A stretch of DNA of 64,000 nt, taken from Saprospiraceae bacterium. GTDB lineage: Bacteria > Bacteroidota > Bacteroidia > Chitinophagales > Saprospiraceae. This document shows positions 55,274-64,000 of the stretch, piece by piece (position 1 is the first letter of the stretch; every line of letters begins with the position of its first letter). A program made the translations under genes and the position numbers. The notes beneath the pieces are model-generated. The model was not told where the DNA came from. It was given only the letters and a program-made list of their open reading frames with translations, and did not search any database. Location of the stretch: positions 992,001 through 1,056,000 of the forward strand of contig JADKFX010000001.1 in the NCBI GenBank assembly GCA_016717265.1. The letters are read 5' to 3'.

Positions 55274-58090
55274 TTATCGGGTAAGATACATATTCCTTTT
55301 AGAATCAATTTCTCTGAAAAATGGATCATACAAATCTTTTATAAAATGAATAGCTTCTCCAGTAGACTTCATTTCGGGCCCTAAACTCTTATCTACACCT
55401 GGAAATTTATTAAAGGAAAATACTGGTACTTTAATGGCATATCCATCCATATTATTTTGCATATTAAATTCCTTTAATTTTTTTTGTCCCAACATGACTT
55501 TTGTAGCTATATTTAAATAAGGCACTTTATAGGCTTTTGCAATGAAAGGTGTTGTGCGGGAAGCTCTTGGGTTTGCTTCAATTACAAATACATGATCATC
55601 TTTTATTGCAAATTGAATATTTATTAATCCCTTGATTTCTAATTTAAAGGCAAGTCTTTTAGCATATTCAATCATAGTATCAATTGCTTGCTGACTTAAA
55701 CTATAGGGTGGTAATACTGCAGAACTATCTCCGGAATGAATTCCAGCGGGTTCAATATGTTCCATAATTCCCATAATATGAACATCCTCTCCATCACAGA
55801 TCGCATCGATCTCAGCTTCTTTGGCGCGTTCTAGAAACTGATCTATCAATACCTTATTATCTGGCATGTGTTTAAAGATCGTTAATACATGGCGTTCTAA
55901 TTCTTCATCATTTATAACAATTCGCATTCTTTGACCACCAAGTACATACGATGGTCTAACTAATACCGGATAACCAATTTTTTTTGCAACTTCCAATGCC
56001 GAATCCGCATCGGTTGCTACCCCATATCGGGGATATGGAATATCCATGTCTTTCAACATATCAGAAAATCGGCCTCGATCTTCAGCAATATCCATATTGT
56101 CAAAGCTTGTACCTATTAATTTTATTCCTTTCTGATGAATTTTTTCTGATAATTTTAAAGCCGTTTGTCCACCCAATTGTACAATGATTCCATCTGGTTT
56201 TTCATGATCAATTATTTCTTCAATATGTTCCCAATAAATGGGTTCAAAATATAATTTATCAGCAATATCAAAATCGGTTGAGACGGTTTCTGGATTGCAA
56301 TTTACCATGATCGCTTCCATGCCTTCTTCCCGGATTGCCATCACCCCATGTACACAGCAATAATCAAATTCTATTCCTTGTCCTATACGATTTGGTCCGG
56401 AGCCTAAAACGATTATTTTTTTTCTATCATGACTTACACTTTCGTTTTCTTCATCAAAGGTTGAATAGTAATAAGGTGTTTTAGCTTCAAATTCTGCAGC
56501 ACAAGTATCCACTAATTTAAACACGCGTTTAATTCCTAATTTTCTCCTTTGTTTTATAACATCTTTTTCATCAACCCGCATTAACCATCCTATTTGATTA
56601 TCGCTATAACCATTCTTCTTCAATTCTATAAAAAAATTATAAGGAATGTCTTCCGGCAAATTATATTTCAACAACTGATCTTCAAGTATTACTAATTTTT
56701 TAATTTCTTTAATAAACCAGGGGTCAATTCCTGTCAATTTATGCACTGTTTTTTCAGGAACTCCTAATCGCAGTGCATCTTTTAAACGATAAATTCGATC
56801 ATCACTTACGATTTCAAGTCGTTCTAATATATCCTGGGTATTAATCCATTCTTTTTTATCTGCACCTAAGCCATGTCTATCATTTTCTTGTGATTGACAT
56901 GCCTTTTGTAAAGCTTCTGTAAAACTCCGGCCAATCGCCATTACTTCTCCTACAGATTTCATTTGTAAGCCTAATCGCTGATCCGCTCCTTGAAATTTTT
57001 CAAAATTCCAACGTGGCATTTTAACGATCACATAATCTAATGATGGTTCAAAAAGGGCAGATGTATTGCCAGTAATTTGATTGGTCAATTCATCTAAGGT
57101 ATAGCCTATGGATAGTTTCGCAGCTATTTTGGCAATAGGATATCCTGTTGCTTTACTTGCCAAAGCAGAAGATCTTGAAACCCGAGGGTTAATTTCAACG
57201 GCAATAATTTCTTCATTTTCAGGATTCATTGCAAACTGGACATTGCAACCGCCCGCAAAATTTCCTAATGAACGCATCATCATAATGGCCTGATCCCGCA
57301 TCCTTTGGAAGCCGGTATCCGAAAGGGTCATTGCAGGAGCCACCGTAATGCTATCTCCTGTATGGATTCCCATGGGATCAACATTTTCAACCGTGCAAAT
57401 GATAACTACATTGTCATTTTGATCTCGTAATAATTCTAATTCAAATTCCTTCCATCCTAAAACGGCTTTTTCAACTAATACCTCATGTGTAGGAGAAGCA
57501 TCTAAGCCTCGTCTTAAACATTCATCAAACTGGTCGGCTTTATGGACTAAACTACCACCACTTCCGCCTAAGGTAAATGATGGTCTGATAACTAATGGGT
57601 ATCCTATTTTTTGAGCAGCTTCTTTTCCTTCTAAAAAAGAGTTTGCAATTTGAGAGGGGGCAACAGAAACTCCCAGTTGGATCATGTGTTTTCTGAAAAG
57701 TTCCCTGTTTTCTGTCAATTCAATAGCGGAAACATCAACACCAATCATTTTCACGCCATATTTTTTCCAAACATTTTGATTTTCAGCCTCAATTGCTAGA
57801 TTCAATGCCGTTTGTCCTCCCATAGTAGGTAAAACAGCATCTATTTTTCGCTCTTCAAGGATTTTAATAATACTTTCTACAGTTAAAGGCAATAAATAGA
57901 TATGATCCGCAGTAACTGGATCTGTCATGATCGTAGCAGGATTTGAATTTATAAGGCTTATTTCAAGTCCTTCTTCCCGCAATGAACGCGCTGCCTGAGT
58001 ACCAGAATAATCAAATTCGCAGGCTTGTCCTATTATAATGGGGCCACTTCCTATTATCAATACAGAGTGAATTGAGCTGTCTTTTGGCAT
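55274..58090 (-). CDS. carB: Carbamoyl-phosphate synthase large subunit lacking the allosteric domain
   Basis: About 938 residues from the ATG at 58090 (MPKDSSIHSVLIIGSGPIII); the frame extends 38 codons upstream without CarB-like text. Two ATP-grasp halves are complete: GPIIIGQACEFDYSGTQA, VIRPSFTLGGSGGSLV and EINPRVSRSSALASKATGYP in the first; GPNRIGQGIEFDYC, VLVRPSYVLGGQRM and EANPRASRTTPFIAKAYKVP in the second, with the oligomerisation helix domain between. The protein stops soon after MKSTGEAIH, so the ~130-residue MGS-like regulatory domain of E. coli CarB is absent. carA is not nearby. Confidence 0.92.
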   Translation of the reverse strand: MPKDSSIHSVLIIGSGPIIIGQACEFDYSGTQAARSLREEGLEISLINSNPATIMTDPVTADHIYLLPLTVESIIKILEERKIDAVLPTMGGQTALNLAIEAENQNVWKKYGVKMIGVDVSAIELTENRELFRKHMIQLGVSVAPSQIANSFLEGKEAAQKIGYPLVIRPSFTLGGSGGSLVHKADQFDECLRRGLDASPTHEVLVEKAVLGWKEFELELLRDQNDNVVIICTVENVDPMGIHTGDSITVAPAMTLSDTGFQRMRDQAIMMMRSLGNFAGGCNVQFAMNPENEEIIAVEINPRVSRSSALASKATGYPIAKIAAKLSIGYTLDELTNQITGNTSALFEPSLDYVIVKMPRWNFEKFQGADQRLGLQMKSVGEVMAIGRSFTEALQKACQSQENDRHGLGADKKEWINTQDILERLEIVSDDRIYRLKDALRLGVPEKTVHKLTGIDPWFIKEIKKLVILEDQLLKYNLPEDIPYNFFIELKKNGYSDNQIGWLMRVDEKDVIKQRRKLGIKRVFKLVDTCAAEFEAKTPYYYSTFDEENESVSHDRKKIIVLGSGPNRIGQGIEFDYCCVHGVMAIREEGMEAIMVNCNPETVSTDFDIADKLYFEPIYWEHIEEIIDHEKPDGIIVQLGGQTALKLSEKIHQKGIKLIGTSFDNMDIAEDRGRFSDMLKDMDIPYPRYGVATDADSALEVAKKIGYPVLVRPSYVLGGQRMRIVINDEELERHVLTIFKHMPDNKVLIDQFLERAKEAEIDAICDGEDVHIMGIMEHIEPAGIHSGDSSAVLPPYSLSQQAIDTMIEYAKRLAFKLEIKGLINIQFAIKDDHVFVIEANPRASRTTPFIAKAYKVPYLNIATKVMLGQKKLKEFNMQNNMDGYAIKVPVFSFNKFPGVDKSLGPEMKSTGEAIHFIKDLYDPFFREIDSKRNMYLTR

Positions 58091-58295
58091 TAAATCGTAA
58101 ATTTGGCGCAAAGATAAGGGTTGCCAATGGATCTTATTAATAAACTGAAATTTACATATACTAAAAATATGTAAGGAATTCAGCAGACCTTTGGTACCAA
58201 GCAAATTGATTAGATTTTAGAATAACCATTCGCATCGATTTTATTGATAATATTCTATTGAATAGTAATGTCGATTGCCTTTAAAAGGGGATAAA

Positions 58296-59243
58296 ATGAA
58301 GAAGAAAGTACTCATTACGGATGATGTTCATCCCTTATTAATAAAAGGTTTGATTGACCGGAATTGGATCGTTGATTTTGAGCCAGAAATCAGCTTGCAG
58401 GAAACTTTTGACAAAATTTCGAATTATGAAGGCTTAGTTATAAATAGTAAGATAGTCGTTGATCGAGCATTTCTTAAGCGAGCTCAAAGTTTATTATGGA
58501 TCGGAAGACTGGGTTCTGGAATGGAAATTATTGACATCCCGGCAGCCTTAGAAAGAGGAATTCATCTGATTAACACACCGGAAGCAAATTGTAATGCAGT
58601 TGCAGAACATGCATTAGGGATGTTGTTTTCTTTGTTTAGAAATCTAAATCGGGCTGATTATGAAGTTCGTAGACTCCTTTGGGAGCGGGAAAAAAACCGA
58701 GGTGAAGAATTGGCAGGGAAGGTCATAGGCGTACTTGGGTATGGTCATACAGGTGCTCGTTTTGTTGAATTACTAGAAGGATTAAGTGTTAAAGTTTTAG
58801 TTTATGATAAATATAAGCAGCTTTCAAAGCAACTGAATCGTTATACCCACGTAGTAGATGCAGATGAAATCCGGAAATCGGCCAACGTGATTAGTTTGCA
58901 TTTACCCCTGACCACTGAAACGAAGAATTTACTGGATAGAGATTTTATTGCTGGCTGTAAAAATCCATTTTATCTGATTAATACTTCAAGAGGTCAGGTT
59001 GTTAATACGATTGACCTAATCCATGCTTTGCATATAGGAAAGGTCAAAGGTGCTTGTCTAGATGTTTTTGAAAATGAAAAACCGGCAAGTTTTACGGAAA
59101 CCGAAAGAGCCATGTATGAAGAATTGTATCGTCTGCCTCAGGTCATTTTAAGCCCCCATATTGCTGGTTGGACCTACCAGTCGAAACAAAAGATAGGAGA
59201 AATTTTACTAGAAAAATTAGATCGGGTGCTACCCCGGTTATAA
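58296..59243 (+). CDS. D-2-hydroxyacid dehydrogenase (phosphoglycerate dehydrogenase-like)
   Basis: About 315 residues from the ATG at 58296 (MKKKVLITDDVHPLLIKGL); an in-frame TTG at 58275 is less likely. GRLGSGMEIIDIPAALERGI, NAVAEHALGMLFSLFRNLN, NAD-binding VIGVLGYGHTGARFVELL, INTSRGQVVNTIDLIHAL and LSPHIAGWT with the catalytic histidine. No ACT regulatory domain, so it is not a classical SerA; the substrate is open. It is a different paralogue from the one at 13745. Confidence 0.85.
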   Translation: MKKKVLITDDVHPLLIKGLIDRNWIVDFEPEISLQETFDKISNYEGLVINSKIVVDRAFLKRAQSLLWIGRLGSGMEIIDIPAALERGIHLINTPEANCNAVAEHALGMLFSLFRNLNRADYEVRRLLWEREKNRGEELAGKVIGVLGYGHTGARFVELLEGLSVKVLVYDKYKQLSKQLNRYTHVVDADEIRKSANVISLHLPLTTETKNLLDRDFIAGCKNPFYLINTSRGQVVNTIDLIHALHIGKVKGACLDVFENEKPASFTETERAMYEELYRLPQVILSPHIAGWTYQSKQKIGEILLEKLDRVLPRL

Positions 59244-59336
59244 ATTTAATATGCTGAAAATCAATTAATTAGATTATTTAAATTTTAAAAACAGCGCACT
59301 CATTTTTAGAAATTAAAAATTTGAATTTAATTGGTA

Positions 59337-59368
59337 TTTGAAATCGGTTTAGAAATCCTTAACATTGC
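59337..59368 (+). promoter_or_regulatory. Promoter of the TonB-dependent receptor gene
   Basis: TTTG, a spacer of exactly 19 nt, then TAACATTGC: one mismatch to the TTTG-N19-TAnnTTTGC pattern. It lies 36 nt before the ATG at 59405. Confidence 0.55.
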
Positions 59369-59404
59369 AAAATTTTTTTACGACAGAATCCTCAAATTCA
59401 CATT

Positions 59405-62400
59405 ATGTTTAAACGATTCTTACTCTTGTTTAGTCTATTCTCCTTTTGCATTTTATCTGCTTATAGCCAGACGTCTTTAGCTGGAAAAGTGACAGATAAA
59501 GAATCCGGGGAAGCCATCATTCAATGCGGTATTGTTTTATTTAAAAATGGTATCCAGGTTACCACAATTGTAACCGATTTTGATGGAAATTTCAATGTTC
59601 AATTAGATCCAGGAAAATATGACGTGGAAGCACGTTATGTTGGTTATAATTCAACCAAGGTTACAGGGATTAATATTTTAGGTGGTAAAGCAAACACCCT
59701 GAATATTAAAATCAGCGCAGGTATTGAATTAGAAGCTGTCGAAATTGTAGAATATAAAGCTCCTTTAATTGAAAAGGATAATACTACACAAGGCACCGTA
59801 ATTACTGCTGAAAAAATCAAAAACCTTCCTGTAAAAAACGTACTGGGCGTTGCTTCCACAGCTGCTGGTTTATCCAGCGTTGATGGTGGAGATGCAAGTA
59901 TTCGGGGGTCTCGTTCTGATGCTACCGTATACTATCTTGATGGCTTGAGAATTACCGGTCGGCAAATTCCAACTTCAGAATTGGAACAATTACAAGTTGT
60001 GACTGGTGGTGTTGAAGCTCAATATGGTGATGTAACCGGAGGAATTATTGCACTTACCAGTAAAGGCCCATCTTCTAAATTTTCAGGAGGGATAGAAGGA
60101 GAAACTTCTTCTGGCCTTGATCCTTATGGATATAATTTATTAAGTGTCAACTTTAGCGGACCAATTTATAGAAAAAAATTAACGGATTCAACCAGAGGAC
60201 GTACCATTTTAGGCTACCGGTTAGCAGGTCAATATAATTATCAAAAAGATGATGACCCAGCAGCTTTTGGAGTTTATAGAGCTAAAGAAAGTACTATAGA
60301 ACGTCTTTCAAGGGATCCATTAAAGCTTTATGGTACCTCTACACTGCCTACCGGAGAAATCCTTACAGATGATGAAGTAGAGTTTATTAAGTACAATCCA
60401 AATGAGCAGAATACCGCGTATGATTTAACGGGTAAATTAGACTTTAGACCAGTTGAGAATATAGATCTATCAATATCTGGTAATTATTCTCAGGTGAAGG
60501 ACAGATTTAATCCAGGAGATGATAATACCACCATTGGCCAAGGAGCATGGACTTTATTAAATTGGGTAAACAACCCTGAATCTAATAATGATATCTACCG
60601 GGTAAACGTAAGGCTTAGACATCGATTGGGTAAACTGGTTGATCTAAATGCAAAAAAGGATGGAGAAGTTTCTACACCTTCAAATATCCAGAATGCATTT
60701 TATACAATTCAAGGAGGCTTGCAAAAATCGAAATCAAAAACCCAGGATTTTAGACATAAAGATCGATTTTTTGATTATGGGTATTTTGGAAAATTCAACG
60801 GTAATTATGATCCAACATTTGATAATTTTGGACAACATAATGGATATAATTTAGTTATCAATTCGTTTGATGCTCAAAATTCACCAAACCCTGTCTATGC
60901 TGCATTTAATAAGCTTCCAACAGAAGACCCAACAGATCTTGAATCGTACCGTGCATATAATGGATTTTTAAGCACAGCCTATGATAATTTATGGGGAAAT
61001 CTTCATAATAATGTTGGAGGAACTTATAATAATTATCAAAAAACAGATAACGATTTATTGACACTCCAGATCACAAGTGGTTTTGATTTTTTACCTGGAG
61101 GATCTAAAAGTGGAAGACATAATATTCAATTTGGTTTTGTTTATGAACAACGTACAAATAGAAACTGGACGATAGCACCTTTTGGTTTGTGGAACCTTGG
61201 AAAATTATATTCAAATAAGCATATTACCAGTGGTGTTGATACCAATGTTATTATAGGTAGAGTTTGGAATCCATTTTTCCAGGATAGTGTCGATGAACAT
61301 CCTACCATCATTGAATCTGATTTGCGGGAATTTAAATTCATGAAAAGTATTAGAACAAAATTATATCCTAATACCCCTATAGAGACTTCAGCGCATACTT
61401 ATGTAAATGTGAATGAATTTGGTAACAACGATTTGACGCTGGATATGTTTTCTGCGAAAGAATTGACAGATCAACAAGCAATTGGGTATTCTGGATTTGA
61501 CTATTTGGGTAATAAATTGACAGGGAATGTTAAATTTGAAGACTTTTTTGCATTAGATGCCGACTCCAATAAGTTATTTGTTGTAGCTCCATTTACACCA
61601 AATTATTATGGTGGATATATTCAGGATAAATTTACATTTAAAGATATCATTTTCCGTTTAGGTTTACGGATAGATCGCTACGATGCAAATACTAAAGTAT
61701 TAAAAGATCCATATTCATTATATGGTATTTTAGGTGCGAAAAGTTTTCATGATATAAATAATACGGATAAACCAGGTTCGATTGGAGATGATTATAAAGT
61801 ATATGTTACCACAGAAGGTTCTACAGCAATTAAAGCTTATCGGAATGGTGATCAGTGGTATAATTCACAAGGTGCGCCGGTGAATTCATCAGATCAGATT
61901 TTTACAAGTAACCTGGTCACAGCAGCCTATATTGAACCTGAGAAAAAGTATCGCGACATCACTACAAAATATTATAAATGGGAAGAATCTTTTGAAGATT
62001 ATAAGCCTCAAGTAAATTGGATGCCGAGATTAGCTTTTTCATTTCCAATATCCGATAACTCTAATTTTTTTGCACATTATGATATCTTAGTTCAGCGACC
62101 TACTTCCAATGTTTATGTGAGTCCCTTAGCCTATTATTATTTTAATGAGCAAGGAAGAACGCCCGCTAATAATGGAAATCTTAAACCTACACAGACGGTA
62201 GATTATGAAGTTGGATTTCAACAAAAAATTTCCAATTCATCTGCGATAAAAATGTCTGCATATTATAAAGAGTTGCGGAATATGATTAATCGAATTACCT
62301 ATAGCCGCGTTACTGAAATTGGAACCTATGATAGTTACGGAAACATTGACTTTGGAACTGTAAAAGGATTTAACTTTTCATATGATTTGAGAAGAACAAG

Positions 62401-63064
62401 TAACTTAGAATTTACAGCAGCTTATACTCTACAATTTGCTGATGGAACTGGATCTGATCCTGAATCTGCAAGAGGTTTAACACAAAAAGGAATCAACATT
62501 CGTAATATTTTTCCTTTTAATTATGATGAAAGACATCGTTTTGCATTTACAGCAGATTATCGTTTTGATGCAGGTAAAAAATATAATGGCCCCAAAGTAT
62601 TAGGCAAGGATATATTAGCAAATGCAGGTATTAATCTACAAGTAGTAACCGCTTCAGGTCGTCCTTATTCTCCTGGAACTACCATTGTTCGTTTTGATGG
62701 TTCTGGTTACCGAGGAGATATTAATGGCTCCCGTTTGCCTTGGAATTTTAATATTGATATGCGTATTGATAAAAATATTACCATAACAAAAGGAAAGCAT
62801 CCATTGGATTTGAATGTTTATTTAAGAGTTCAAAATTTACTGGATACTAGAAATGTAATTTCAGTGTACAGGGGCTCTGGAAGTGCTAAAGATGATGGCT
62901 ATTTGAGATCTGATAAAGGTGCTGCAGAATTTAACAATGTTTCAGCTCAATATGGGGAAGATTTTATTGATTATTTTGTAAATCAATATAATTACAGATT
63001 ATTAAATCCTGATTTTTATACATTGCCTCGTAGAATATTTATTGGAGCAATTTTGGAATTTTAA
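59405..63064 (+). CDS. TonB-dependent receptor with carboxypeptidase-like N-terminal domain
   Basis: 1219 residues. Signal peptide (LLLFSLFSFCILSAYSQT), a carboxypeptidase-regulatory-like domain (SLAGKVTDKESGEAII ... DPGKYDVEARYVGYNSTKV, about 24-100), a plug (NVLGVASTAAGLSSVDGGDA, IRGSRSDATVYYLDGLRI, VEAQYGDVTGGII) and a 22-strand-type barrel ending FIGAILEF. It imports a large ligand across the outer membrane with TonB energy. No SusD partner follows; instead a secreted protein does. Confidence 0.93.
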   Translation: MFKRFLLLFSLFSFCILSAYSQTSLAGKVTDKESGEAIIQCGIVLFKNGIQVTTIVTDFDGNFNVQLDPGKYDVEARYVGYNSTKVTGINILGGKANTLNIKISAGIELEAVEIVEYKAPLIEKDNTTQGTVITAEKIKNLPVKNVLGVASTAAGLSSVDGGDASIRGSRSDATVYYLDGLRITGRQIPTSELEQLQVVTGGVEAQYGDVTGGIIALTSKGPSSKFSGGIEGETSSGLDPYGYNLLSVNFSGPIYRKKLTDSTRGRTILGYRLAGQYNYQKDDDPAAFGVYRAKESTIERLSRDPLKLYGTSTLPTGEILTDDEVEFIKYNPNEQNTAYDLTGKLDFRPVENIDLSISGNYSQVKDRFNPGDDNTTIGQGAWTLLNWVNNPESNNDIYRVNVRLRHRLGKLVDLNAKKDGEVSTPSNIQNAFYTIQGGLQKSKSKTQDFRHKDRFFDYGYFGKFNGNYDPTFDNFGQHNGYNLVINSFDAQNSPNPVYAAFNKLPTEDPTDLESYRAYNGFLSTAYDNLWGNLHNNVGGTYNNYQKTDNDLLTLQITSGFDFLPGGSKSGRHNIQFGFVYEQRTNRNWTIAPFGLWNLGKLYSNKHITSGVDTNVIIGRVWNPFFQDSVDEHPTIIESDLREFKFMKSIRTKLYPNTPIETSAHTYVNVNEFGNNDLTLDMFSAKELTDQQAIGYSGFDYLGNKLTGNVKFEDFFALDADSNKLFVVAPFTPNYYGGYIQDKFTFKDIIFRLGLRIDRYDANTKVLKDPYSLYGILGAKSFHDINNTDKPGSIGDDYKVYVTTEGSTAIKAYRNGDQWYNSQGAPVNSSDQIFTSNLVTAAYIEPEKKYRDITTKYYKWEESFEDYKPQVNWMPRLAFSFPISDNSNFFAHYDILVQRPTSNVYVSPLAYYYFNEQGRTPANNGNLKPTQTVDYEVGFQQKISNSSAIKMSAYYKELRNMINRITYSRVTEIGTYDSYGNIDFGTVKGFNFSYDLRRTSNLEFTAAYTLQFADGTGSDPESARGLTQKGINIRNIFPFNYDERHRFAFTADYRFDAGKKYNGPKVLGKDILANAGINLQVVTASGRPYSPGTTIVRFDGSGYRGDINGSRLPWNFNIDMRIDKNITITKGKHPLDLNVYLRVQNLLDTRNVISVYRGSGSAKDDGYLRSDKGAAEFNNVSAQYGEDFIDYFVNQYNYRLLNPDFYTLPRRIFIGAILEF

Positions 63065-63091
63065 TTTTATCACATTAACAACATTTCAATT

Positions 63092-64000
63092 ATGAAATAT
63101 ATATTTTTATTTATATTTATTTTTGCTATTGGGGATCAATCTTTGTGGGCACATAGACCACCAGCGAAAAGTATGAGTCCGGAAACAAAAGAAAAAATCC
63201 TAAAATCAAGAGGTGGTGCTTGTGCAGCAGCTACCAAACAGATCGATATGGATATTAATAATGTCCGGGCACGTTTATTAAATGGTGGCGATTGCTGGTG
63301 GGACTTAAACAATGGAAGTTATATCGTTCCAAAAATCCCAGAAGGATCCACGAAGAAACCGGTGTCTGCGATTTTCGCCGGAGCGGTTTGGGTAGGTGGT
63401 TACGATCCATCCAACAATTTGCATATTATGGCACAAGATTTCAGAAGTTCTTCTAGCAATGATTGTTGGCCTGGTCCGTTAACTCCAACAACGGGGGAAA
63501 CCGATACCAAGGATTGCTTAGACTGGGACCGATTTTTTGTAGTGCTTGGAAAAAATATTAGAGAACAACAAAAAAAATACAAAGAATTTAAAGGGATTCG
63601 TGATTTAACACAAGAAGAAATTCCGGAAGATGTGTTGTATTATCCAGCCAGAGGAAATAAATATTTTTCTACAAAATATGGCTTTGAGCTTCCATTTTTA
63701 CCCCAAGGTTTAGGTTTATTTTATGAAGAACCTGGTACGGCATCAGACAATGGTCTTTATGAGCCTGAAAAAGGAGATTTTCCGATAATTGATATTCGGG
63801 GTTGTACCGAACCCGTGTATCCTGATCAGATGTTTTTTTGGATCTATAATGACAATGGAGGAATTCATACAAATTCAAATGGGGACCCAATTCGTATGGA
63901 AGTCCAGGTACAAGCATTTGCTTTTAATACCAGTGACCAGATTAACGATATGACCTTCCAACGGTATAAACTGATAAACAGAGCACCACAAAATCTTGAT
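63092..64000 (+). CDS. Secreted protein downstream of the receptor (3' end outside window)
   Basis: ATG at 63092, 27 nt after the receptor stop; 303 codons remain open to the window edge. Signal peptide (FLFIFIFAIGDQSLWA) and then RPPAKSMSPETKEKI, NGGDCWWDLNNGSYIVPK, SAIFAGAVWVGGYDPSNNL, MAQDFRSSSSNDCWPGPL and MFFWIYNDNGGIHTN. This text resembles large secreted Saprospiraceae-type proteins that end in a T9SS domain, but the C-terminus is not visible. Probably co-transcribed with the receptor. Function unknown. Confidence 0.75.
   Translation, partial: MKYIFLFIFIFAIGDQSLWAHRPPAKSMSPETKEKILKSRGGACAAATKQIDMDINNVRARLLNGGDCWWDLNNGSYIVPKIPEGSTKKPVSAIFAGAVWVGGYDPSNNLHIMAQDFRSSSSNDCWPGPLTPTTGETDTKDCLDWDRFFVVLGKNIREQQKKYKEFKGIRDLTQEEIPEDVLYYPARGNKYFSTKYGFELPFLPQGLGLFYEEPGTASDNGLYEPEKGDFPIIDIRGCTEPVYPDQMFFWIYNDNGGIHTNSNGDPIRMEVQVQAFAFNTSDQINDMTFQRYKLINRAPQNLD

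Noticed and set aside
58091..58204. 38-residue upstream extension of CarB
   Set aside because: The text does not resemble CarB, whose conserved beginning is at the ATG at 58090.

Overview
The window comes from a low-GC Bacteroidota genome, most likely a Saprospiria/Saprospiraceae-type bacterium. The evidence is type IX secretion (T9SS) C-terminal sorting domains on secreted proteins, the gliding/T9SS lipoproteins GldB and GldH, a SusC-like TonB-dependent receptor with a carboxypeptidase-like N-terminal domain, HYR-repeat adhesin architecture, and TAnnTTTG-type -7 promoter boxes with very short leaders. No rRNA, tRNA, CRISPR array, insertion sequence or phage gene could be recognised. The genus-level placement is inference.

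Bases 1-4600 hold the 3' part of a giant secreted HYR/C-type-lectin/GEVED protein with a T9SS tail, a strong terminator and a small SET-domain protein. Bases 4700-23080 form one long co-directional surface-polysaccharide locus. It has a Wzz-like chain-length protein, a shortened winged-helix regulator, two UDP-sugar dehydrogenases, a WbpB/E/D set plus a WecB/WbpI epimerase (together the UDP-2,3-diacetamido-2,3-dideoxy-uronic acid pathway), and a NeuB/NeuC/NeuA set for a CMP-activated nonulosonic (sialic-type) acid with a D-2-hydroxyacid dehydrogenase inserted between neuC and neuA. It continues with a two-domain oxidoreductase, a heparinase II/III-like protein, two GT4 glycosyltransferases and a methyltransferase. 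No Wzx flippase, Wzy polymerase or initiating transferase is in the window, so the locus probably continues functionally elsewhere.

Bases 23060-29000 are housekeeping: gmk and yicC on the minus strand, then an HU-like protein, a TPR protein, a 31-residue AURKAIP1/COX24-type basic protein missed by long-ORF searches, RNase G and a MurG-like glycosyltransferase. Bases 29100-32280 carry a BlaI-type repressor, a BlaR1/M56-type membrane peptidase and a secreted PDZ protein with a T9SS tail, with two inverted repeats upstream that look like BlaI operators. Bases 33000-37160 contain small hypothetical proteins, a tail-less SSB and a roughly 580-bp non-coding degenerate tandem repeat. Bases 37160-50700 hold gldH-dnaJ-grpE, a TlpA-like thioredoxin, a flavin reductase, dnaX-pyrD, nadE, an EamA transporter, nfu, xth, a 36-residue membrane peptide gene, nadC and a PorT-like barrel. 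Bases 50800-64000 hold gldB, a 2-oxoglutarate oxygenase, tatA, an OmpH/Skp-like chaperone, amn, a carB that lacks the allosteric C-terminal domain, a D-2-hydroxyacid dehydrogenase, the TonB-dependent receptor and the start of a secreted protein running off the window end.

Most of the window is ordinary conserved Bacteroidota sequence. The parts most worth attention are the mixed nonulosonate/diacetamidouronate locus with its embedded hydroxyacid dehydrogenase, the BlaI-M56-PDZ/T9SS module with its paired operators, the hierarchical repeat at 36274-36850, and the small genes at 25848 and 48970. No unmistakably new system was seen.
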